Both the position numbers and the translations under genes were made by a program. Below, in pieces: positions 43,385-51,404 of a stretch of DNA of 52,747 nt; the first letter of the stretch is position 1, and each line of letters starts with the position of its first letter. The stretch spans positions 1-52,747 of the forward strand of contig NZ_JAHRXJ010000013.1 of NCBI RefSeq assembly GCF_019104765.1, given 5' to 3'. Under the pieces are notes generated by a model. It was not told the origin of the DNA. It did not search any database and saw only the letters and a list, made by a program, of their open reading frames with translations. Source of the stretch: Synechococcus sp. HK05. Its GTDB lineage: Bacteria > Cyanobacteriota > Cyanobacteriia > PCC-6307 > Cyanobiaceae.

Positions 43385-43426
43385 AACCACCCTCCGCTTG
43401 CAGATTTTGCATAGGGAGGGGTGGTT
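43385..43426 (+). promoter_or_regulatory. Inverted repeat masking the Shine-Dalgarno of the LysR-like gene
   Basis: The left arm AACCACCCTCC (43385-43395) pairs with GGAGGGGTGGTT (43415-43426) with a single bulged G and a 19-base loop. The right arm contains the strong purine-rich Shine-Dalgarno (GGGAGGGG), which is 8-9 bases before ATG 43430. Formation of the hairpin would block translation. Alternatively it is a dyad operator in DNA. The pairing is read directly from sequence; the function is inference. Confidence 0.6.
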
Positions 43427-43429
43427 CCC

Positions 43430-44017
43430 ATGGCCGACATCCTGTTCGACGGATTGCCCGTGCTCGATCTGCTGGAGATCACTCCCAGCACCAGCGTGGT
43501 GGCCCAGCTCACCCAACGGGATCAGAGCTCCATCTCCCGGATCTACCGGCAGGTGAGCCGCCGGCTGGGCCTGGAGTTCCGTAAACACACCGACGGCCGC
43601 TACCGCGCCAGCGCCAATCAGGTGCTGCTCGAAGGCCTGCGGCGCTCCTCGCAATGGCTGCGGCTGCAGGCCAGCCCCGCCGAGCCCCGCTGGCTCGCCT
43701 GTGGCCATGCCGGCCAGGTGCATGCCGCTTTGCAGCCCACCCTGGTGCAGCACTGCAGCCATCCTCACCAGATTGAGGCGCTGCTGCTGGAGCGGGTGCT
43801 CGATCTGGCGGTGCTCAGCCTGCCCGAGGCGGTGGGTCCACACTCCAGCGGGGAGCTGGTGGAGATTCCCCTGGTGCGCCATGCAGGCGGGGTGGATCGC
43901 ATCGTGATGCGGGGCGACCTGCGGGATCAGCCGGTCCTTCAGGCCCTGATCGCTGCACTGGAACGGCAGGCCCAGGAGCATCTGCGGCAGCATCCCGAGC
44001 AGGACTGGTTGGGCTGA
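43430..44017 (+). CDS. Short LysR-like transcription regulator
   Basis: The protein is 195 residues. The ATG at 43430 is chosen over the in-frame GTG at 43421 because a strong GGGAGGGG lies 8-9 bases before it. The N-terminal 65 residues match a LysR winged helix: Leu-Leu-Glu-Ile, Gln-Ser-Ser-Ile-Ser-Arg, and Leu-Gly-Leu-Glu-Phe-Arg-Lys. The rest, about 125 residues, resembles half of a LysR periplasmic-binding-like effector domain (Val-Leu-Asp-Leu-Ala-Val-Leu-Ser near 120). Typical LysR proteins are about 300 residues, so this one is shortened. It lies 49 bases after the kinase gene and 11 before the aldehyde dehydrogenase. Confidence 0.75.
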   Translation: MADILFDGLPVLDLLEITPSTSVVAQLTQRDQSSISRIYRQVSRRLGLEFRKHTDGRYRASANQVLLEGLRRSSQWLRLQASPAEPRWLACGHAGQVHAALQPTLVQHCSHPHQIEALLLERVLDLAVLSLPEAVGPHSSGELVEIPLVRHAGGVDRIVMRGDLRDQPVLQALIAALERQAQEHLRQHPEQDWLG

Positions 44018-44028
44018 GCCCGCCCGCA

Positions 44029-45405
44029 ATGCTGCTTTCCACCTCCATTGCCGCCATGCGGCAGCCCGTGAGCGACGGTGTCACCGGGCCGCGCCGCTGG
44101 CGCCTCGAGCAACTCGAGCGCCTCGAGCGCGCCATCGCCGAGCGGCGGGATGCCGTGCTCTCGGCCTTGGCGAGCGATCTCGGCAAACCACCAGTGGAGG
44201 CCTACTTCGAGCTGGTGGCGGTGCAGCAGGAAATCCAGCTAGTGCGCAGCCGCCTGCGCCGCTGGATGGCACCGCGGCCCGTGGGTCTGCCGGTCTTCCT
44301 GCAGCCCGGCCGCGCCGAGGTGATCCGGGAGCCCCTGGGCTGCGTGCTGGTGATCGGCCCCTGGAACTACCCCTTCCTGCTCAGCCTGCAACCGCTGGTG
44401 AGTGCCCTGGCAGCAGGCAACACCGTGGTGCTCAAACCGTCTGAGCACGCTCCGGCCACCAGCGCCCTGATCGCCGATCTGATCCAGGCGGCCTTTCCCA
44501 GCACCACGGTGCAGGTGGTGCAAGGCGATGGCCCCGTGGCCCAAGCGCTGCTGCAGGAGCGCTTCGATCACATCTTTTTCACTGGCGGCGAACGGGTCGG
44601 CCGGCTGGTGATGGAAGCGGCAGCGCGCCACCTCACCCCGGTGACGCTCGAGCTGGGTGGCAAGAGCCCTGCTGTGGTGCTGCGGGATGCCGATCTGGAG
44701 GTGAGCGCCCGGCGGCTGGTGTGGGGCAAATGCCTCAATGCAGGTCAAACCTGCATCGCCCCGGACTACCTGCTGGTGGACGAGGCGGTGGAAGCACCAC
44801 TGATCCAACAACTCAGCGCGCGCATCAGCCAGTGCTTTGGCGCGGATCCCCTGGCCTCAGCGGATCTGGGCTGCCTTGTGAATCAGGCTCAGTTCGATCG
44901 GCTGCATGGCCTGCTGGAGGGTGCCCGCAGCCGCGGCCAGGTGCTCTTCGGCGGCCAGAGCGACCCCAGCCGGCGGCGGATCGCCCCCACCTTGATCCAG
45001 GTGGACAACCTGGACGATCCCCTGATGCAGGACGAACTCTTCGGCCCGCTTCTACCGGTGCTGCGCGTGAACGGCCTGAACGAGGCGATCGAACGGATCA
45101 ACCAACGCCCCAAACCTCTGGCGCTGTATCTCTTCAGCAAGCAACGCGAGGCCCAGGATCAAATCCTGCAGCGCACCAGCTCCGGCGGCGTGTGCTTCAA
45201 CGATGTGGTGATGCAAGTGGGCGTGCCGGACCTGCCCTTCGGTGGGGTGGGCAACAGCGGCATGGGCACGTATCACGGTGAAGCCGGATTCCGCACGTTC
45301 TCGCACGAACGCAGCGTGCTGCGCCGGCCCTTCCGGCTGGACGTTCCGTTCCGCTACCCGCCCTATGCCGGCAAGCTGCCGCTGGTGCGCCGCGTCCTGG
45401 GCTGA
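44029..45405 (+). CDS. Aldehyde dehydrogenase, class 3-like
   Basis: The protein is 458 residues, the short length of ALDH3. Catalytic Cys242 lies in Asn-Ala-Gly-Gln-Thr-Cys-Ile-Ala-Pro-Asp, and Glu208 in Leu-Glu-Leu-Gly-Gly-Lys-Ser-Pro. The Gly-Pro-Trp-Asn-Tyr-Pro and Phe-Thr-Gly-Gly-Glu-Arg-Val-Gly segments are cofactor-binding. Cyanobacterial homologues oxidise fatty aldehydes. The helical Arg-rich C-terminus could associate with membranes. It may be regulated by the upstream two-component and LysR-like genes, given the short gaps. Confidence 0.93.
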   Translation: MLLSTSIAAMRQPVSDGVTGPRRWRLEQLERLERAIAERRDAVLSALASDLGKPPVEAYFELVAVQQEIQLVRSRLRRWMAPRPVGLPVFLQPGRAEVIREPLGCVLVIGPWNYPFLLSLQPLVSALAAGNTVVLKPSEHAPATSALIADLIQAAFPSTTVQVVQGDGPVAQALLQERFDHIFFTGGERVGRLVMEAAARHLTPVTLELGGKSPAVVLRDADLEVSARRLVWGKCLNAGQTCIAPDYLLVDEAVEAPLIQQLSARISQCFGADPLASADLGCLVNQAQFDRLHGLLEGARSRGQVLFGGQSDPSRRRIAPTLIQVDNLDDPLMQDELFGPLLPVLRVNGLNEAIERINQRPKPLALYLFSKQREAQDQILQRTSSGGVCFNDVVMQVGVPDLPFGGVGNSGMGTYHGEAGFRTFSHERSVLRRPFRLDVPFRYPPYAGKLPLVRRVLG

Positions 45406-45523
45406 ACGCTCCTGCAAATGCAGCGCAATCGTGCGCTCAGCCTGATCAACAGGCCTTATCAAACAGGGGCTGGCGTCACCGGCCAAGGCCCGTATGGTGC
45501 CCCCAGCCGACCGCCCACGCCCC

Positions 45524-46849
45524 ATGCGCCGCCGCTCCGCTGCTGCACTCGCCCTGGCCCTGTTGCTGCCCCTGCCGGGCCTGGCCGGAGAGGTCGTGGT
45601 GAAGCCCGGCGAAACCCTCTCGGAGATTGCCGAGCGCTACGGCACCAGCGTCCAGCGCCTGATGCAGCTCAACAACCTCCGCAGCCCGCAGGATCTCTGG
45701 GCCGGCAGCCGCATCCAGGTACCCGGCGCCGGCGGCGCCAGCACTAGCGGAGGCGGAAGCGGCAACTACACCGTGAAACCGGGCGAAACCCTCTCGGAGA
45801 TCGCCGAGCGCTACGGCACCAGCGTGCAGCGACTAATGCAGCTCAACAACCTGCGCAGCCCTCAGGATCTCTGGGCCGGCAGCCGCATCCAGGTGCCCGG
45901 CGCCGGCGGCGCCAGCAGCGGGGGAACACGCACCACCACGGTGAAGGCCAATTACACCGTGAAGCCAGGCGAAACCCTCTCGGAGCTGGCGGAGCGCTAC
46001 GGCACGAGCGTGCAACGGCTGATGGAGCTCAACAACCTGCGTAGCCCGCAGGATCTGTGGGCCGGCAGCCGCATCCAGGTGCCCGTGACCCGCACCACCG
46101 CCGCAGCGGCACCGAAGCCGGCCGTGAACAAAAACGCCACCCAGCACAAGGTTCAGAGCGGCGAAAGCCTCTCGGTGATCGCCAATCGCTATGGCGTGTC
46201 GCTGCAGAATCTGATCGCCATCAACGGCATCAGCGACCCCAACCAGGTGGTGGTGGGCCAGACCATCAAGCTGCGCGGCACCCCGAAACCCGCTCCCAAA
46301 CCGGCCGCGAAACCCGTAGCGGCCAAGCCGGCACCCAAGCCAGCTGCCAAACCCACCCCGAAACCAGCGGTAGCCGTCAAGCCCGCCGCCACTCCGGCTT
46401 CCAGCCAACCGGAGCCGAAGCCCGTCGTGGCTACCGCAGCGCCGGCGACCAGCACCACCGTGGCGACCAAGCCTGAAGACAAGCCGGAGCCCAAGCCCGA
46501 ACCAAAGCCCGCGGCAAAACCCGCCGCCACCCCCGTGGCCGCCAAGCCAGCGACCAAACCAGCAGCTAAGCCTGCCGCCACGGCGACCAAGCCCGGTAAG
46601 CCCTCAGCACCGGATTGGCGCAACTACGGCCCTCTGCAGGTGGACTGGGCCAACTGGCAGCCCATGGGCGGCAGCTATGTGGCCCCCAGCCTGAACAGCG
46701 ACGGCCAGCCCCTTTACCTGGCGATCAACTGCAATGCCAAGCGGCTCAATGCCACGGGGCAATCGGGGAGCTGGAAAACCTGGGATGCCCCCCAGAGCGA
46801 TTTCGAGCACAAGTTGATCAACGACCTCTGCACCGCCAAAGGCGGCTGA
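45524..46849 (+). CDS. Secreted four-LysM cell-wall-binding protein
   Basis: The protein is 441 residues from ATG 45524. A signal peptide (1-22, ending Gly-Leu-Ala-Gly) is followed by LysM 1 (24-66), LysM 2 (82-124), LysM 3 (144-186) and LysM 4 (208-251). The first three are nearly identical, each with Lys-Pro-Gly-Glu-Thr-Leu-Ser-Glu and Leu-Asn-Asn-Leu-Arg-Ser-Pro-Gln-Asp-Leu-Trp-Ala-Gly-Ser. A Lys/Pro/Ala-rich linker (252-365) leads to a C-terminal domain of about 75 residues with two cysteines (Asn-Cys-Asn, Leu-Cys-Thr) and several Trp that is not recognised. It probably binds peptidoglycan; no hydrolase domain is visible. Confidence 0.9.
   Translation: MRRRSAAALALALLLPLPGLAGEVVVKPGETLSEIAERYGTSVQRLMQLNNLRSPQDLWAGSRIQVPGAGGASTSGGGSGNYTVKPGETLSEIAERYGTSVQRLMQLNNLRSPQDLWAGSRIQVPGAGGASSGGTRTTTVKANYTVKPGETLSELAERYGTSVQRLMELNNLRSPQDLWAGSRIQVPVTRTTAAAAPKPAVNKNATQHKVQSGESLSVIANRYGVSLQNLIAINGISDPNQVVVGQTIKLRGTPKPAPKPAAKPVAAKPAPKPAAKPTPKPAVAVKPAATPASSQPEPKPVVATAAPATSTTVATKPEDKPEPKPEPKPAAKPAATPVAAKPATKPAAKPAATATKPGKPSAPDWRNYGPLQVDWANWQPMGGSYVAPSLNSDGQPLYLAINCNAKRLNATGQSGSWKTWDAPQSDFEHKLINDLCTAKGG
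45593..46085 (+). repeat. Three near-identical LysM coding repeats
   Basis: Copies begin around 45593, 45767 and 45953, each about 130 bases and highly similar even at synonymous positions, with spacings of 174 and 186 bases. The fourth LysM (from about 46145) is much diverged. This suggests recent duplication or gene conversion of the first three units. Confidence 0.85.
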
Positions 46850-48334
46850 TCAGGCCGCCAGCCTGAGGGGCCAAGGCTGCCGCAGGAAGCGGCGGCCCGC
46901 CGGACGCAGCCAGAGGCGCTGGCTGCCGTCATCGCTTTCGGCGATCAAGTCCTCCTGCACGAGGCGCCGCGCCAACCAACGCCAACGATCCACCTCCTCA
47001 CCTTCGGCCTGAGCCAGGTCGTCGCCGAGGCTGCGCAGATCCACGCCGCCCCGCTGCTCCAGCAGGCCCAGCACCTCAGAGGCCTGCTCCGACCAGTCGC
47101 TGAGGGCAGGGCGTTCCATGCAGCGATCACAGCGCCCGCAGGGGGGCACCAGCTCACCCACCGCCAGCAACAACGCCTGCTCCCGGCAGGTGGGACCTTC
47201 CGCCACCGCTTCCATGCGGCGCAACTGCTGCTGGGCCAGCTCCACCCGCTGACGCTCCTGGGGATCGCTCACCGATTCCGCCGACGCGCGAATGGCCCAG
47301 CCCAGGCTGGTGCGGTCGTCGGGATCAAAGAGCACCAAACAACGTGCCGGCAGGCCATCGCGACCGGCGCGGCCGGATTCCTGGAGATACCCCTCAGGGG
47401 TTGCCGGCAGATCGAGATGCAGCACGAGGCCCACATCCGGCCGGTCCACCCCCATGCCGAAGGCCACCGTGGCCACCAACACCGGCGCCGCATGCTCCTG
47501 GAAGTGGGTGAGGGCCAGAGCCCTGCTCTCGGGATCCATCCCGGCGTGATAAGCGATCGCCTCCACACCCGCATCGCAAAGGCGCCGCGCCCAGCTTTCC
47601 ACCGAGCGGCGCGTGCGCGCATAGATCAATTTGGCGCCACGGGCGTCCGCCAGAGCCTCCAGCACCTGGGGCATCGGATCGGCCGGCCGCCGCCGCATCC
47701 CATAGGCCAGGTTGTCGCGGCGGGCGGAGCGCACCTGGATGAGCGGCCGCCGCAGCTCCAGCATGCGAATCAGATCGGCCCGCACCCGTGGCGCCGCCGT
47801 GGCACTGAGGGCCACCAGCGGCACACCCGGGCACAGCCGCCGCAGCTGGCCGAGCCGGCGGTAATCAGGGCGGAAATCATGGCCCCAGGCGCTGATGCAG
47901 TGGGCCTCATCGATGGCCACCCCCACCAGTTGCCCCTGCTCATGGATGTCTTCCAGCAGTTGACGCGTGGCCTCCACCTGGAGGCGCTCAGGCGCCAGAT
48001 AAATCAGCCGCAAGCGGTTGCTGCGCACCCGTTCGATCAGATCGCGGCGGCGCGCCGGATCGAGCCCCCGATGCAGGCAAGCCGCCGGGATGCCCCGCCG
48101 CTGCAGGTGCTGCACCTGGTCTTCCATCAGGGCCACCAGCGGAGAGATCACCAGCACCAGCCCCCCGCGCACCAGGGCGGGGAGCTGATAGCAGAGCGAT
48201 TTGCCAGCGCCGGTGGGCAGCACCGCCAGACAGTCGCGGCCGGAGAGCATCGCCTCCACCACCGGCCGCTGCCCCGGACGGAAGCTCGACCAACCGAAAT
48301 GCTCTTGGAGTGCCTGCTCCAGCGGATCCGCCAT
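46850..48334 (-). CDS. recQ: RecQ-family DNA helicase
   Basis: The protein is 494 residues from ATG 48334. Motifs include Arg-Pro-Gly-Gln at the start, Leu-Pro-Thr-Gly-Ala-Gly-Lys-Ser-Leu-Cys-Tyr (I), Asp-Glu-Ala-His-Cys (II), Ser-Ala-Thr-Ala (III) and Glu-Ser-Gly-Arg-Ala-Gly-Arg-Asp-Gly (VI), then the zinc-binding Cys-x-x-Cys around Pro-Pro-Cys-Gly-Arg-Cys-Asp-Arg-Cys. The C-terminus is shorter than E. coli RecQ (610) and lacks a clear HRDC domain. It unwinds DNA in recombination repair. The upstream gene ends 10 bases before its start, so they may be co-transcribed. Stop abuts the LysM gene's stop (convergent). Confidence 0.95.
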   Translation of the reverse strand: MADPLEQALQEHFGWSSFRPGQRPVVEAMLSGRDCLAVLPTGAGKSLCYQLPALVRGGLVLVISPLVALMEDQVQHLQRRGIPAACLHRGLDPARRRDLIERVRSNRLRLIYLAPERLQVEATRQLLEDIHEQGQLVGVAIDEAHCISAWGHDFRPDYRRLGQLRRLCPGVPLVALSATAAPRVRADLIRMLELRRPLIQVRSARRDNLAYGMRRRPADPMPQVLEALADARGAKLIYARTRRSVESWARRLCDAGVEAIAYHAGMDPESRALALTHFQEHAAPVLVATVAFGMGVDRPDVGLVLHLDLPATPEGYLQESGRAGRDGLPARCLVLFDPDDRTSLGWAIRASAESVSDPQERQRVELAQQQLRRMEAVAEGPTCREQALLLAVGELVPPCGRCDRCMERPALSDWSEQASEVLGLLEQRGGVDLRSLGDDLAQAEGEEVDRWRWLARRLVQEDLIAESDDGSQRLWLRPAGRRFLRQPWPLRLAA

Positions 48335-48344
48335 CAACCCGGCC

Positions 48345-49388
48345 TCAGCCGGCCTGGGCCATCACGGGGATCGCCGGGGCCTCGAGTTGTTCCGGAGCTT
48401 CCTCCACCAGCTGCAGACGCACCCGTTTCCCGCCAGCCAGCTCTCCCAACGACACCCGCAGCGTGTTGCCGCTGAGGGTCTGCAGGGCAGTGAGGAGCTC
48501 CCGCAGATGGGGCGTGCTGCTACCGCTCTCCACCCAGAGGCGCTCCTGCAGGCCGTTCAGCCGCCGCCAACTGGTGTGCAGCTTGAGCACGGCCGATTCC
48601 AGCGCCTGGGCCTGCCCCACTGCGTCGGCCAAAAGTCCCAACGCATCCAACCGCAGCGCTTCTTGCATGGCCTTATCGAAATCGAGCTCACCCTGCTGGA
48701 ACGCCCGCACCGAAAGGCCCGCTTCGGTGGCCTTGCTCAACCAACGCGCGGTGCTGGTCACGTCTTTCACCCGCTCCAACTCGGGCTCATCGCGAAGCAC
48801 CTTGCGCAGGTCTTCCTGTTGCTCATCCGGCAGTTTGGCCAGTTCCTTCACCAGCGGTGCCACCGCCTTGGGGGGCAGCAAATTTTCAGCTGTGCGCTGG
48901 CGGATCTCCTCCGGCAAGAGCGGACTGGTGGCCGCGGTGAATTCATCGGTGAGCTGTCGCACCTGCTTGCGGGTGATCTGCTGCCCGTCGTTGGCGGCCT
49001 CCCCAATCATGAGCTGCACCTCGGGATCGGCTTGGGCCGTTTCCATGAAGGCACGCTTCGAGAAGTTGTTCACGCTGGTTTGCTCCAGCACCCCGTCGCC
49101 CAGCATCTGGTCAGCCGATTCCGCCAGTTGGATCAAGGCGTAGGCCCGGGTTTTGCTGATCTCCTGCTCCCGGAGCCACTGCAGAAATCCAGCCCCACGA
49201 CCCTCGCCCCCACGGCGCTCGCGATCGCGCACCGCCTTCAGGATGCGCCCGCGCCAGATCTCGGTCTGGAGATCAAAGCGGTCACAGATGGCCCAGGCCT
49301 CCTCGATACGGGCCAGGAACTCCATCGAGCTGATGCTGTCGCTCTCGGGATCCGGCAGATCGAGGCTGAAGGAGGGGGCCTCGGCCAT
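48345..49388 (-). CDS. Conserved protein of unknown function with helical core
   Basis: The protein is 347 residues from ATG 49388. It is almost entirely helical and charged. Residues 30-90 (Trp-Ala-Ile-Cys-Asp-Arg-Phe-Asp-Leu-Gln-Thr-Glu-Ile-Trp-Arg-Gly-Arg) and 100-160 recall ParB-like or phage-like DNA-binding helices with Arg-Ala-Tyr-Ala-Leu-Ile-Gln-Leu-Ala and Ile-Thr-Arg-Lys-Gln-Val-Arg-Gln-Leu, but no assignment is safe. It has no signal or membrane segment. It is divergent from psaE, with 110 bases between starts, and upstream of recQ. Confidence 0.75.
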   Translation of the reverse strand: MAEAPSFSLDLPDPESDSISSMEFLARIEEAWAICDRFDLQTEIWRGRILKAVRDRERRGGEGRGAGFLQWLREQEISKTRAYALIQLAESADQMLGDGVLEQTSVNNFSKRAFMETAQADPEVQLMIGEAANDGQQITRKQVRQLTDEFTAATSPLLPEEIRQRTAENLLPPKAVAPLVKELAKLPDEQQEDLRKVLRDEPELERVKDVTSTARWLSKATEAGLSVRAFQQGELDFDKAMQEALRLDALGLLADAVGQAQALESAVLKLHTSWRRLNGLQERLWVESGSSTPHLRELLTALQTLSGNTLRVSLGELAGGKRVRLQLVEEAPEQLEAPAIPVMAQAG

Positions 49389-49498
49389 TGGGATGCGCTC
49401 AGGGAAGGTCGATGGTGCCACGTTTCGTGACGGCCGGTGAGAACACCCACCCAGCGCGGGTACATTCCCTCTGACAGCCACCCTTTCTTTGCGCAGCG

Positions 49499-49708
49499 AT
49501 GGCCATCTCCCGCGGCGACAAAGTGCGCATCAAGCGTCCTGAGTCCTACTGGTTCAACGAAGTCGGCACCGTTGCCTCGATCGACACCTCCGGCATCCGC
49601 TACCCCGTGGTGGTGCGCTTCGAGAAGGTGAACTACAACGGCGTGAGCGGCTCCGAAGGCGGCATCAACACCAATAACTTCGCCGAGAGTGAGCTCGAGA
49701 AGGCCTGA
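49499..49708 (+). CDS. psaE: Photosystem I subunit IV (PsaE)
   Basis: The protein is 69 residues. The SH3-like subunit begins with [19 protein letters not shown] and continues with Pro-Val-Val-Val-Arg-Phe and Val-Asn-Tyr-Asn-Gly. PsaE sits on the stromal side of photosystem I and helps ferredoxin docking and cyclic flow. A strong terminator follows. A possible -10 element TACATT lies at 49461-49466, without a good -35. Confidence 0.98.
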   Translation: MAISRGDKVRIKRPESYWFNEVGTVASIDTSGIRYPVVVRFEKVNYNGVSGSEGGINTNNFAESELEKA

Positions 49709-49745
49709 GGCCTTGAGCAAGCTGAGCCTTCAGCCTCAAGACTGA

Positions 49746-49774
49746 GCCCTGGCCCCTTGCTGGCCGGGGCTTTT
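49746..49774 (+). terminator. Rho-independent terminator of psaE
   Basis: A nine-pair stem (GCCCTGGCC with GGCCGGGGC, seven-base loop) is followed by four U and a C. It ends 72 bases before the mutM start, making psaE a single-gene transcript. Confidence 0.88.
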
Positions 49775-49845
49775 CTGTGGGAATCGCCCGGCAGGAGGAC
49801 GCCCTCCGTGGCAGCCTGTGGCCCTGAAGCCCCGCCGAGCTGCGC

Positions 49846-50694
49846 GTGCCTGAACTGCCTGAGGTGGAAACGGTACGGCGTGGGCTAGAGCAACGCGTGA
49901 GCGGCTTTGAGATTGCACGCGTTGAGGTCCTGCGGGCCAGAGCTATCGCAGCGCCCCCCTTGCCAGAGCTGTTCTGCAGCGCCCTCGTGGGGTGCACGGT
50001 GCAGCAGTGGCTGCGCCGCGGCAAATACCTGATGGCCACCCTGCAACGGGATGGGGGCGATGCAGGTCATTGGGGCGTGCACCTGCGCATGACCGGACAA
50101 TTCCTGTGGATGAACGCCCCCACCGAGCCATGCCGCCACACGCGGGTGCGCATCTGGAACCAACACAACCAGGAACTGCGTTTTGTCGACCTGCGAAGTT
50201 TCGGCGAGATGTGGTGGGTGCCCCCGGGTGAACCGCTGGAGTCAGTGATGACTGGGCTGCGCCGGCTCGGACCCGAACCGTTCAGCCCGGAGTTCAGCCC
50301 CGCCTACCTGGCCGCCCGGCTGGCGGGTTCCAGTCGCCCGATCAAAACGGCCCTGCTCGATCAGGCGCTGGTGGCGGGCGTGGGCAACATCTACGCCGAT
50401 GAATCGCTGTTCATCAGCCGGATCGCGCCCCACACCCGCAGCGGTCAGCTGAAACCAGAGCAGCTCACGCGATTGCATCGCGCCCTGGTGGAGGTACTGG
50501 AGGCAAGCATCGGTGCCGGCGGCACCACCTTCAGTGATTTCCGCGATCTCACCGGCACCAACGGCAACTATGGCAATGCCGCCTGGGTGTACCGGCGGGG
50601 CGGAGCACCGTGCAGGGTCTGTGGAACCCCCATCCAACGCGACAAGTTGGGTGGACGGAGCAGCCACTGGTGCCCCAACTGCCAAGCTGCTTGA
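49846..50694 (+). CDS. mutM: Formamidopyrimidine-DNA glycosylase
   Basis: The protein is 282 residues starting at GTG 49846, so that the processed N-terminus is Pro-Glu-Leu-Pro-Glu-Val-Glu-Thr, with the catalytic Pro and Glu. The central region has Gly-Val-Gly-Asn-Ile-Tyr-Ala-Asp-Glu (DNA binding), and the C-terminal zinc finger is Cys-Arg-Val-Cys and Cys-Pro-Asn-Cys. It removes 8-oxoguanine and related oxidised bases, useful in a light-stressed cell. The gap to mtnB is 21 bases. Confidence 0.97.
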   Translation: MPELPEVETVRRGLEQRVSGFEIARVEVLRARAIAAPPLPELFCSALVGCTVQQWLRRGKYLMATLQRDGGDAGHWGVHLRMTGQFLWMNAPTEPCRHTRVRIWNQHNQELRFVDLRSFGEMWWVPPGEPLESVMTGLRRLGPEPFSPEFSPAYLAARLAGSSRPIKTALLDQALVAGVGNIYADESLFISRIAPHTRSGQLKPEQLTRLHRALVEVLEASIGAGGTTFSDFRDLTGTNGNYGNAAWVYRRGGAPCRVCGTPIQRDKLGGRSSHWCPNCQAA

Positions 50695-50715
50695 TGGTGC
50701 CTGCGTTGTGGACCC

Positions 50716-51396
50716 ATGGCCAATGCCAACACCACCGCCTTGGCTTCGGCGCTGAGCAAAGCGATGGCCAACATCCATCAGCGGGGCTGGTGTGATGGAA
50801 CCGGCGGCAACTTCAGCTGTGTGCTGGAGCACGAACCGCTGCTCTTGTTGATGGCACCCAGCGGAGTCGACAAGGGAACCGTCGCCCCTCGCGATCTGAT
50901 TCAGGTGGATGCAACCGGCGCCGTGGTGGCAGGCAAAGGGAAAGCCAGCGCCGAAACGGCCTTGCATCTGGAAATCGTGAACAGCTGCGGCGCCGGGGCG
51001 GTGCTGCACACCCATTCACAAGCCGGCACCCTGCTCTCCCAATGGGCCTTACGACGGCACGCACCTGCAGGTGGCGAGGAATCCATGGAGCAGGGCTATC
51101 TGGAGTTACGCGACCTGGAAATGCTGAAGGGGCTTGAAGGCGTGACAACCCACGCTTGCCATGTACAGATCCCTGTGATCGCGAATGATCAAGATCTACC
51201 GGCGCTGTCAGCGCGGGTGAGACCACAGCTCGCCAACGCACCCCATGGCGTGCTGATTGCAGGCCATGGGCTTTATGCATGGGGCCGCAATCTGGGCACC
51301 GCTGTACGCCATCTGGAGATCCTGGAATTCCTACTGGAGCAGCGTTGGCGCCAGCTCTTGCTGGAAGCCTTGATGCAGCATCCCCAACCCGCTTGA
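50716..51396 (+). CDS. mtnB: Methylthioribulose-1-phosphate dehydratase
   Basis: The protein is 226 residues of the class II aldolase/MtnB fold. Marks are Gly-Trp-Cys-Asp-Gly-Thr-Gly-Gly-Asn-Phe-Ser near the start, zinc ligands in His-Thr-His-Ser, a further His in Gly-His-Gly-Leu-Tyr-Ala-Trp-Gly, and Glu in the middle. It dehydrates methylthioribulose-1-phosphate in the methionine salvage pathway. It is followed by mtnC eight bases later. Codons are visibly less GC-biased than in psaE or mutM. Confidence 0.95.
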   Translation: MANANTTALASALSKAMANIHQRGWCDGTGGNFSCVLEHEPLLLLMAPSGVDKGTVAPRDLIQVDATGAVVAGKGKASAETALHLEIVNSCGAGAVLHTHSQAGTLLSQWALRRHAPAGGEESMEQGYLELRDLEMLKGLEGVTTHACHVQIPVIANDQDLPALSARVRPQLANAPHGVLIAGHGLYAWGRNLGTAVRHLEILEFLLEQRWRQLLLEALMQHPQPA

Positions 51397-51404
51397 GCAC
51401 AGCG

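Noticed and set aside
45593-46085. Regular repeats that might be taken for a CRISPR array
   Set aside because: Units are about 130 bases, translate into LysM domains and have no short spacer structure.
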